DNA from: Bacteroidota bacterium
Lineage (GTDB): Bacteria > Bacteroidota > Ignavibacteria > UBA10030
Direction: 5' to 3'
Assembly (NCBI GenBank): GCA_021813905.1
Contig: JAKAJH010000030.1
Coordinates: 1-39,147 of the forward strand
DNA length: 39,147 bases
In this document: positions 30,628 through 39,147 of the stretch, piece by piece
Position numbering within the stretch: position 1 is the first letter of the stretch
Layout of the letters: each line of letters opens with the position of its first letter
The notes under the pieces: generated by a model
Database searches by the model: none
What the model saw: only the letters and a program-made list of their open reading frames with translations
Told to the model about the DNA's origin: nothing
Position numbers and translations under genes: made by a program

Positions 30628-31101
30628 GTGACCGCGGACAGCGATTTCTGTCCGCACTGTGGTGTGGTCTATTCGGACGCGGAGCGCGCATGGTGCGAGC
30701 AGCACACGGATCGTCCGGCGGAAAGTATCTGCATCATCTGCCGCACGCTGCTGTGCAGCGAATGCGTGGTGACGGTTCATGGCCGGAGGTTCTGCCGGGC
30801 ACACTGCCTCGTGGAGGTGCAGCAGGACTGGGCGGAGGTGTATTCCTCGGCTGAGGTGATTGACGCTCAGCTTGTGAGGTCCGTGCTCGAAAACGCGGGC
30901 TTCACGGTACAAACGCAGAATTTTCAGAATGCCAGCATCGTCTGGGACGGCGGAGGCGACAACGCCATCTCCCGCAGCAATGTGGGACGCCTCGCCCGGG
31001 TGCTGGTGCCCATTCCGGAATTTCTGAACGCCGCGCAGGCGGTTCAGGAATGGCAATCGTCCGCCGCAACACCGGACGAGCGACCGGACGAACAGAGCTA
31101 A
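30628..31101 (+). CDS. Zinc-ribbon/B-box-like DUF2007 protein; start uncertain
   Basis: The coordinates give the first standard start codon (GTG 30628), 157 aa, but the true start is probably earlier. The residues just upstream in frame read [13 protein letters not shown], and with FCPHCG at about residue 8 they form a complete C-x2-C...C-x2-C zinc ribbon. Back to the pruA stop (30559-30561) there is no ATG, GTG or TTG in this frame, only CTG (30577) and ATC (30586, 30589, 30601). Next comes a B-box-like zinc segment ([20 protein letters not shown], then [18 protein letters not shown]) and from about residue 70 a DUF2007 domain ([20 protein letters not shown]), a putative signal-transducing fold. 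It is 17 bp before sucC and probably co-transcribed. Confidence 0.7.
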   Translation: MTADSDFCPHCGVVYSDAERAWCEQHTDRPAESICIICRTLLCSECVVTVHGRRFCRAHCLVEVQQDWAEVYSSAEVIDAQLVRSVLENAGFTVQTQNFQNASIVWDGGGDNAISRSNVGRLARVLVPIPEFLNAAQAVQEWQSSAATPDERPDEQS

Positions 31102-31118
31102 CTTATCAGGAGCGCGAT

Positions 31119-32282
<1,164 letters not shown>

Positions 32283-32300
32283 CGCGGTCGGGGCTCCATC

Positions 32301-33758
32301 ATGCCCTGGGATGAACGGTATGAAGCGGTGATCGGGCTCGAGATTCACGCCCAACTGCTGACCGAGACGAAGGCGTTCTGCGGCTGCTCGACAAAGTTCG
32401 GCGACAGCCCGAACGCCAACGTCTGTCCCGTGTGCCTGGGTCTGCCGGGCGTTCTGCCGGTGCCGAACCGCACCATGGTGGAATTCGCCATCCGCATGGG
32501 CCTCGCAACCGACTGCACCATCGCGCCCCGGTCGCTGTTCGCCCGCAAGAATTACTTCTATCCCGACCTTCCCAAGGGCTATCAGATCTCGCAGTACGAG
32601 GAGCCGATCTGCACCGGTGGTGCGATCACCATCCGGCTGCCGAACGGCGCGCAGAAGCGCATCGGCATCACCCGCATCCACATGGAAGAAGACGCGGGTA
32701 AGTCGATCCACGACCGCGGCAATGACACGCTCGTCGACCTGAACCGCTGCGGCGTACCGCTCATCGAGATCGTCAGCGAGCCGGACATGCGCTCGCCGCG
32801 TGAAGCGTATCTCTTTATGACCGCCATCCGGCAGCGGGTGACGTACCTCGGCATTTGCGACGGGAACCTTGAGGAAGGAAGCCTCCGCTGCGACGCCAAC
32901 GTCTCTGTGCGTCGGGTCGGCGACACGGCCTTCGGGACGAAGACCGAGGTGAAGAACCTGAACTCGTTTCGCTTCGTCGAGAAAGCGCTGGAATACGAGG
33001 TCAACCGGCAGATCGGACTGCTGGAATCGGGCCGCCGTGTTGTCCAGGAAACATTGTTGTGGGATGCGGACCGCGAGGTCTGCGTGCCCATGCGCTCGAA
33101 GGAAGAAGCGCACGACTACCGGTACTTCCCCGACCCGGATCTTGCGCCCGTGCTTGTGGATGCGGACTGGATTGCGCGCGTGAAGAGCGAGCTGCCGGAG
33201 ATGCCGGAACGCCGGCGGGACCGGTATGTCCGGGATTTTCAACTGCCGGAGTACGACGCGGAGGTTCTGACCACCGAGCGACCCGTGGCGGAATACTTCG
33301 ACGCGGTCGTGGGTGCGATGAAGAGCCGGACGACGGAGACGCGCAAGCTGGCCAGCAACTGGGTGATGGGCGACGTCCTTCGCGTGGCCAACGAGCAGCA
33401 TGTGACTGTGTCGGACATTCCCGTCGCACCGGAGCGCCTGGCGGCGATGATCGACCTCGTGATCGACGGTACGATCAGCGGCAAGATCGCCAAAGAGGTC
33501 TTCGACATCATGATGACGGATCCGGACGCGCCGGCCTCGATCGTCCGGAAGCGCGGGCTCGTGCAGGTCAGCGACACGTCCGCCATCGAGCAGGTGATCG
33601 ACGCCATCCTGCGTTCGCATGCACCGCAGGTGGAGCAATACCGCGCGGGCAAGCAGCAGGTGTTCGGCTTCTTTGTCGGCGAGACCATGAAAGCTATGAA
33701 AGGCAAAGCGAATCCCGCCGTCGTGAATGAGATCCTTCGCCGGAAGCTTGCGTCATAA
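32301..33758 (+). CDS. gatB: Asp/Glu-tRNA amidotransferase subunit B
   Basis: ATG 32301 gives 485 aa, the usual length. The catalytic cradle domain opens with [20 protein letters not shown] and has the zinc-binding Cys residues in FCGCSTKFG and [15 protein letters not shown], then [20 protein letters not shown] and [25 protein letters not shown] and [18 protein letters not shown]. The C-terminal YqeY-like tail ([20 protein letters not shown]) binds the tRNA elbow. GatB with GatA and GatC converts Glu-tRNA-Gln or Asp-tRNA-Asn to the amide form. gatA and gatC are not in the window. No strong Shine-Dalgarno is visible, so translation may be partly coupled to sucC 18 bp upstream. Confidence 0.97.
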   Translation: MPWDERYEAVIGLEIHAQLLTETKAFCGCSTKFGDSPNANVCPVCLGLPGVLPVPNRTMVEFAIRMGLATDCTIAPRSLFARKNYFYPDLPKGYQISQYEEPICTGGAITIRLPNGAQKRIGITRIHMEEDAGKSIHDRGNDTLVDLNRCGVPLIEIVSEPDMRSPREAYLFMTAIRQRVTYLGICDGNLEEGSLRCDANVSVRRVGDTAFGTKTEVKNLNSFRFVEKALEYEVNRQIGLLESGRRVVQETLLWDADREVCVPMRSKEEAHDYRYFPDPDLAPVLVDADWIARVKSELPEMPERRRDRYVRDFQLPEYDAEVLTTERPVAEYFDAVVGAMKSRTTETRKLASNWVMGDVLRVANEQHVTVSDIPVAPERLAAMIDLVIDGTISGKIAKEVFDIMMTDPDAPASIVRKRGLVQVSDTSAIEQVIDAILRSHAPQVEQYRAGKQQVFGFFVGETMKAMKGKANPAVVNEILRRKLAS

Positions 33759-33829
33759 CGCAACAAACCGATCACATCACAGCATCTGCCGAGTGTGCTG
33801 TTCACATCCTCCACGAAAGAAGAAACGTT

Positions 33830-34588
<759 letters not shown>

Positions 34589-34621
34589 ACGATTCCTCGA
34601 AATACGGTCAAAAGCGACACC

Positions 34622-34661
34622 AAAACCCGCGAAATTTCGTTGCAATCGCGGGTTTTGTTTT
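34622..34661 (+). terminator. Rho-independent terminator after tpiA
   Basis: A perfect 11-bp stem AAAACCCGCGA (34622-34632) / TCGCGGGTTTT (34646-34656) with a 13-nt loop, then GTTTT. The loop contains the TTG of the next promoter (34640-34642). Confidence 0.9.
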
Positions 34662-34670
34662 GTATATTCT
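34640..34670 (+). promoter_or_regulatory. Candidate promoter for the GH2-like gene and smc
   Basis: TTG (34640-34642), exactly 20 nt, TATATTCT (34663-34670). The -33 element is in the tpiA terminator loop. The start codon is 61 nt further on. Confidence 0.55.
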
Positions 34671-34730
34671 TTAGATTCCGGCTTTCCCCGGTCAAAAGGG
34701 AAGCCATTCCAGCACATCCGATAGCCCGAA

Positions 34731-37364
34731 TTGGCCATAAAGCCCTATAGTTTTCGCCCCCTTTCCGCCGCCGTCTCAATCCTGGCATTAACTGTCGCCT
34801 GTTGGGGACCTTTGCAGTCGCAGGTTCCTGTCCTCGAGAGCGGACATCCGACGCTCCGGGGCCTTGACGTCGGCTATCAACCGGAGTCTCCCACCCGCAC
34901 GCGCATCGATCTGTCGGGGGAGTGGCAGTATTCGACGAACGACGGCGGTGACTGGTATCCTGTCCGCATACCGGCGTCGATGGACTACGTCGGCAGGATG
35001 ATCTTCAAGCGGACGGTGACCATCAGCGACTCGCTCCTGCCGGCTTCCTCGTTCAAGTTTGTCTCGTTTGGCGCCAACCACGACTGTGAAGTCTATGTAA
35101 ACGATGTGTACGTCGGACGGCACATCGGCGGTTACACGTCGTTTGAACTCGACATTCCCGATGACGCCTTGCAGGTCGGCTCTGAGAATACCGTGAAGGT
35201 GGTCGTCACGAATGTGCTGACCGGACGCACGACGATCCCGATCCGAAAGGAAGTGTGGGGATGGAGGAACTACGGCGGACTGATCCGCGATGTGTTTCTT
35301 GTCGCGACGCCGCGTACATGGATCGACCAGTTGCACACGCGGACGGTCTTTGACCCTGCCTCCGGCAGCGGCCGCGTCGATCTCAATGTCGTGGTTGCGA
35401 ACAAGACTGTGCCGGGCGCCGACTCCGTTCTGGTCACCTCCGGTCTGACGCCGGTGATGCTTTCGATCGATCTGTTGGATCGTTTCTCCGGTGCGTTGGT
35501 CGCTCAACTGGCGTCGGGACCGCTCGAGGTCTCTCCGAACAAGAACCTTCCGGCACGTCTGGAACTGCCGGTGCCCAACGCAAAAGCCTGGTCACCCGAC
35601 CACCCGGAACTGTACCTTCTGCGCGCCACGCTCCTGCGGGTGGACGGGAAGACGCGAACGCGCCTCGATGAAACCACCCAGAATATCGGGTTCTCCGATG
35701 TCCGCATCTCCGGCCGCGATCTCGTGGTCAACGGCGAACGCACCACGTTGCGCGGCGTGGTCTGGCAGGAAGACAGTCCCGTCTACGGCGCGTCGCTGAC
35801 GTACGAACAGATGGAAAAGGACGTGGTGCTGATCAAGTCTCTCGGCGCCAACGCGATCCGCTTCGCCTTCCATCCGCCGCATCCGTACATGCTCAACTTG
35901 TGCGCGCGGTACGGCCTGTACGCCTTGGAGGAAATCCCCGTGTGGAATGTCGCCGCGGAAGTACTTGCGGACGATGCGTACCAATCGCTGGCCGAGACCA
36001 TGGCGCGGGAAATGGTCGAGCGGGACCAGTCGAAGCCCGCCGTGATCGCATGGGGCGTCGGCACGGAGTTCGATTCGGCCGATGACCGAGCGGCGCAGTT
36101 CGTCCGGCGCTTACGGAACGCGATCCACGCGCTCGATCCGCGGCCGGTATACTACGGCACATCGATGGCGCAGAATGATGTCTGTGCATCTGCCGCGGAC
36201 ATCACGGCACTGGTGGTGCCCCCGGTGGATCTGAAGACGTTCCGGCGGATTCTGTCGGACTGGAAGAAGGCAAATCCGTCGAAGCCGCTCTGGGTGCTGG
36301 GCTACGGCAAGGAGGTGGATCAGCAGAACCGGAACGGGTACAGCGATCCGATGTCGCAGGAGGCCCAGGCGCGATTCTTCCTGCAGTACTACGGTGCACT
36401 GAAGGAAGCCGGCGCGTCCGCCAGCTTCATCTCGTCCTTCGCCGACTGGCGCGGCGATCGTCCGGTGCTTACCGTGGACGAAGCCGACCGGACCATCGCT
36501 CCGCTGGGGCTGGTGAGCGAGCGGCGGGATCGGCGGTTGGCGTACGAAATGGTGCGCTCGCTGTACAATGACGAGAAGATCACGGCGTTGCCCGCGGGTT
36601 CGCACCGGCCGGGATTCCCCATCGCACACGTGCTCACGGGACTGTTTGTGATCATTCTGGTCGGCTACCAGTACGGCTACAACCGGCGGTTCAGCGAAGG
36701 ATTCAAGCGGGCGCTTTTGCGTTCCTACAATTTCTTCGCCGATCTTCGCGACCTGCGCACGGTTTCCGCGTTCCATACGCTTCTGCTGGCGGGGGCCATT
36801 TCGCTGACGGCGGCCGGGCTGACCTCGAGCGTACTCTACCATTATCGGACGGACCACATCTTCGATGCCGTGCTGACTTTCTTCATCCTGTGGGATCCGC
36901 TCAAGGAACAGATCATCTGGGTGACGTGGCATCCGTTCGGCGGCATCATCGCGCTCACCGGCGCGTATTTTCTGGCGGGGATCGTGCTCGCCTTGCTGAT
37001 CAAGATCGTCGGCATGATCCTGCGGACGCGGGCGACGCTGTTCCACGTGTACTCGGTGTCGGTCTGGGGCGCGGCACCGCTGATCTTCCTGAGCCCCCTG
37101 GCGATGAGCCTCTTCAAGATTATGGAGAACCCGGCCTACATCGTTCCGTCGCTGGCGATCGTCGCGGCCTTCCTGCTCTGGTCGATCATGCGCATCCTGA
37201 AAGGACTGTCCGTCGTGTTCGAGGCCAATGCGCTCCGTACTTATCTGGGCGGCCTTGTGCTTCTTCTGGTCACGTGCGGCGGAATTGGAGCGTACTATGA
37301 TTCGGCATACGCGCTCGGCTCGTACCTGTCTCTCATTCTCCATCTGGTGCGGAATCTGGGCTGA
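34731..37364 (+). CDS. GH2-like protein with C-terminal YIP1-like membrane domain; nucleophile apparently lost
   Basis: TTG 34731 gives 877 aa. A signal or lipoprotein-like segment (ILALTVACWG) comes first. Then a GH2 jelly roll (RIDLSGEWQYSTNDGGDW, EVYVNDVYVGRHIGGYTSFE), an Ig-like domain and a TIM barrel (NGERTTLRGVVWQEDSP, IRFAFHPPHPYMLNLCARYG). The acid/base motif is GVGTEF with Glu446 (usual N before E is T). At the nucleophile motif, where active enzymes have [IV]-T-E-[FY]-G, this one reads VLGYG, with Gly at 524; the 78-residue spacing between the two sites is normal. Catalysis by the usual mechanism is doubtful. From about residue 630 five or six helices resemble YIP1. The gene overlaps smc by ATGA. 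A role in envelope carbohydrate binding is speculative. Confidence 0.83.
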   Translation: MAIKPYSFRPLSAAVSILALTVACWGPLQSQVPVLESGHPTLRGLDVGYQPESPTRTRIDLSGEWQYSTNDGGDWYPVRIPASMDYVGRMIFKRTVTISDSLLPASSFKFVSFGANHDCEVYVNDVYVGRHIGGYTSFELDIPDDALQVGSENTVKVVVTNVLTGRTTIPIRKEVWGWRNYGGLIRDVFLVATPRTWIDQLHTRTVFDPASGSGRVDLNVVVANKTVPGADSVLVTSGLTPVMLSIDLLDRFSGALVAQLASGPLEVSPNKNLPARLELPVPNAKAWSPDHPELYLLRATLLRVDGKTRTRLDETTQNIGFSDVRISGRDLVVNGERTTLRGVVWQEDSPVYGASLTYEQMEKDVVLIKSLGANAIRFAFHPPHPYMLNLCARYGLYALEEIPVWNVAAEVLADDAYQSLAETMAREMVERDQSKPAVIAWGVGTEFDSADDRAAQFVRRLRNAIHALDPRPVYYGTSMAQNDVCASAADITALVVPPVDLKTFRRILSDWKKANPSKPLWVLGYGKEVDQQNRNGYSDPMSQEAQARFFLQYYGALKEAGASASFISSFADWRGDRPVLTVDEADRTIAPLGLVSERRDRRLAYEMVRSLYNDEKITALPAGSHRPGFPIAHVLTGLFVIILVGYQYGYNRRFSEGFKRALLRSYNFFADLRDLRTVSAFHTLLLAGAISLTAAGLTSSVLYHYRTDHIFDAVLTFFILWDPLKEQIIWVTWHPFGGIIALTGAYFLAGIVLALLIKIVGMILRTRATLFHVYSVSVWGAAPLIFLSPLAMSLFKIMENPAYIVPSLAIVAAFLLWSIMRILKGLSVVFEANALRTYLGGLVLLLVTCGGIGAYYDSAYALGSYLSLILHLVRNLG

Positions 37365-39147
37365 TGTATCTTTCCAAACTGGAAATATTCGGCTTCAAAT
37401 CGTTCGCGCAGAAGGTGAATCTGGCCTTTGACGCCGGTCTGACCGGCATCGTGGGCCCCAACGGCTGCGGCAAGACGAATGTCGTCGATGCCATCCGTTG
37501 GGCGCTGGGAGAACAGCGTCCGACGACGCTTCGAAGCGACAAGATGGAGGATGTGATCTTCAACGGCACGAAATCGCGCAAGCCGCTGAACGTCGCCGAG
37601 GTCTCCATCACCATCGAAAATACCAAGGGGATCCTGCCGCTCGAATACACGGAAGTTACCATCACCCGCCGCGTGTTCCGCTCCGGCGAGAGCGAATACT
37701 ACCTGAACAAGACTCTCTGCCGTCTCAAGGATATCCGGGATCTCTTCATGGACACGGGGATGGGCTCCGATGCCTACTCCGTGATCGAGCTGAAGATGGT
37801 GGAGAGCATCCTGAGCGAGAACTCCGAAGAACGGCGCCGCCTCTTCGAAGAATCCGCCGGCGTTACGAAATACAAGCACCGGCGCAAGGAGGCGTACCGC
37901 CGCCTGGAGACCGTCCGCCAGGATCTAACGCGCGTCAGCGATATCGTCCGCGGCGTGGAAAAGGCCGTCAACTCGCTGGAACGTCAGGCGCAAAAGGCCG
38001 AGCGGTACAACGAGTACGTGAAGGTGCTGGAAGAGAAGGAAGTCGATGTGCTCTCGCGGGAGTACGCAAGCGTCTTCTCGCGCATTGCCCCGCTGCAGGA
38101 ACAGCTCTCCGTTGCGGTGACGGAGAAGAATCGTCTGGATGTCGAACTGCATCAGGAAGAGGCGTTGCTCGAGGTCCTGCGCGGAGAGATGGAAGATCTC
38201 GAACGTCAGCTCGCCGCCGCGCAGAACGACCTGACGGAGCGCCAGGAAGCGTTGCACCAGCTGGAACAATTCCAGGCGACTTCCGCGGAGCGCCAGCGCT
38301 CGCTCCGGGCGAATGCGACGAAGTACGAGCAGGAAAAGATCGATCTCGAAGCGCAGCGTCAGGATCTGGAGCAGAAGCAGCTCGAGCGGGTGCGCGCGCT
38401 GGAACAGACCCGCGGCTCGATTGCCGCGGCGGAAGAGGTCGAACGCGGGAAGGTCCGCGAACGCGACGAGTTCGAGGTGCAGCTGAACGCGAAGAAGGCG
38501 GAGCTGAAATCCAGTCAGGACCACGTCATCGCGCTCCTGCACGAGCTGAGCGACCTGCGCACGCGGGAAAATCAGGTGAAGGCCCGGGTCGAGAACATCC
38601 GCGGGCGCATCGGTTTCATCTTGGAAGAGAGCGAGGTCCTGCGTCAGGATGTGGAAAAGAACGGCGAGCTCATCTCCCGCCTGAGCGCGGATGACCGCCA
38701 GCTCCGGCTCGCGTTCGCCGAGGCCGAGGTCCGCACGCATCAGATGGAGGACTACCGGCAGAAGCTGCAGGAAGAGATTGATCAGCTGCGTCGCGAAGAG
38801 CTCGAGGTCACGGCCGAGCTGGAACGGAAGCAGGCCCGCATCGATTTCCTTAAGGGGCTCGTCGAGAGCTACGACGGCTACTCCGAGGGCGCGCGCTATC
38901 TCATCTCCAGCGCCGAATGGAGCACCCGCATCCAGACGACCGTAGGCGAAGCCGTCGTGACCGATCCGCGCTACCGCGTGGCCTGGTCCACCTGGCTGGC
39001 GGTCAGCTGCATTGTGCCGCTCATCTTGACGTCCGGAATCTGGTTCCCGCTGGCGTGGATCGACCTCATCGGCACGCCGCTCGACAAGGTCCTGGATTTC
39101 GTGCTCGCCTTCGTTCTTTACAAGGCACTGAGCCGCGAAGCGCGCCG
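37364..39147 (+). CDS. smc: Chromosome segregation ATPase SMC, 3' end cut and sequence discontinuous
   Basis: ATG 37364 overlaps the previous stop and opens MYLSKLEIFGFKSFAQKV. The N-terminal ATPase half is intact: Walker A GPNGCGKTNVVDAIRW, VIFNGTKSRKPLN, the Q-loop/RLKDIRDLFMDTGMGSDAYS region and SEERRRLFEESAGVTKYK. Long Glu/Arg/Gln-rich coiled coil follows to about residue 505. The hinge begins normally (SYDGYSEGARYLISSAEW, VVTDPRYRVA) but from about residue 540 (near 38978) the frame turns into two hydrophobic segments (LAVSCIVPLILTSG, DFVLAFVLYKALSREAR), unlike any SMC hinge, and runs off the window. The likely cause is a chimeric contig end; a real insertion or rearrangement is less likely. 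SMC compacts and segregates the chromosome with ScpA/ScpB. Confidence 0.9.
   Translation, partial: MYLSKLEIFGFKSFAQKVNLAFDAGLTGIVGPNGCGKTNVVDAIRWALGEQRPTTLRSDKMEDVIFNGTKSRKPLNVAEVSITIENTKGILPLEYTEVTITRRVFRSGESEYYLNKTLCRLKDIRDLFMDTGMGSDAYSVIELKMVESILSENSEERRRLFEESAGVTKYKHRRKEAYRRLETVRQDLTRVSDIVRGVEKAVNSLERQAQKAERYNEYVKVLEEKEVDVLSREYASVFSRIAPLQEQLSVAVTEKNRLDVELHQEEALLEVLRGEMEDLERQLAAAQNDLTERQEALHQLEQFQATSAERQRSLRANATKYEQEKIDLEAQRQDLEQKQLERVRALEQTRGSIAAAEEVERGKVRERDEFEVQLNAKKAELKSSQDHVIALLHELSDLRTRENQVKARVENIRGRIGFILEESEVLRQDVEKNGELISRLSADDRQLRLAFAEAEVRTHQMEDYRQKLQEEIDQLRREELEVTAELERKQARIDFLKGLVESYDGYSEGARYLISSAEWSTRIQTTVGEAVVTDPRYRVAWSTWLAVSCIVPLILTSGIWFPLAWIDLIGTPLDKVLDFVLAFVLYKALSREAR

Overview
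The window looks like about 39 kb of a GC-rich (roughly 60%) genome from the Bacteroidota/Chlorobiota side of the FCB group. This is inferred from gene content and promoter style, not from a marker-gene tree. Supporting signs are a DUF4922-SpoIID-AmpG-NagZ/beta-lactamase cluster typical of Bacteroidota, lipoprotein glycosidase and serpin genes, and repeated promoter-like TTG-N20-TAnnTT elements, close to the Bacteroidota -33/-7 consensus, instead of -35/-10. Both ends cut genes, and the right end looks chimeric.

Layout. (1) 1-3787 (+): tightly overlapping surface-polysaccharide genes (flippase, polysaccharide deacetylase, GT4 glycosyltransferase). (2) 3794-5645 (+): YmdB-type phosphodiesterase and folD, closed by a strong terminator. 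(3) 5699-8392 (+): a light-response unit with a CarH-like B12-dependent MerR regulator, a truncated folE remnant and a class I CPD photolyase. It meets a convergent thioesterase/DUF1345 pair at a 64-bp array of octamers. (4) 9612-10379: a gene-poor stretch with a decayed HNH-like frame on the minus strand, two near-identical 16-bp palindromes and a leader with two hairpins, ahead of a 250-aa protein made of two ungapped copies of an unnamed domain. (5) 11176-13814 (+): membrane sensor, PAS histidine kinase and LuxR-type response regulator. (6) 13986-18429 (-): small membrane protein and lipoprotein serpin, then a redox operon (TlpA thioredoxin, DsbD, a Cys-rich exported protein). (7) 18571-28210 (+): seven-gene candidate cell-wall amino-sugar salvage operon (BadF/MurK-type kinase, GT2, GNAT, DUF4922 HIT-type nucleotidyltransferase, SpoIID/LytB protein without signal peptide, AmpG-like permease, lipoprotein NagZ-serine hydrolase fusion). 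(8) 28254-34661 (+): TIGR02206 membrane protein, pruA, a zinc-ribbon/DUF2007 protein, sucC, gatB, tpiA. (9) 34640-39147 (+): GH2-like protein with a C-terminal YIP1-like membrane domain and an apparently lost nucleophile, overlapping smc, whose hinge switches abruptly to unrelated hydrophobic sequence.

The most interesting points are the salvage operon with its GalT-like HxHxQ enzyme and apparently cytoplasmic SpoIID protein; the CarH regulator with intact cobalamin and light-sensing residues beside a broken folE; the duplicated unknown domain behind structured regulatory DNA; the uniform N20 promoter spacing, with two -33 boxes lying in the loops of upstream terminators; and the smc discontinuity.
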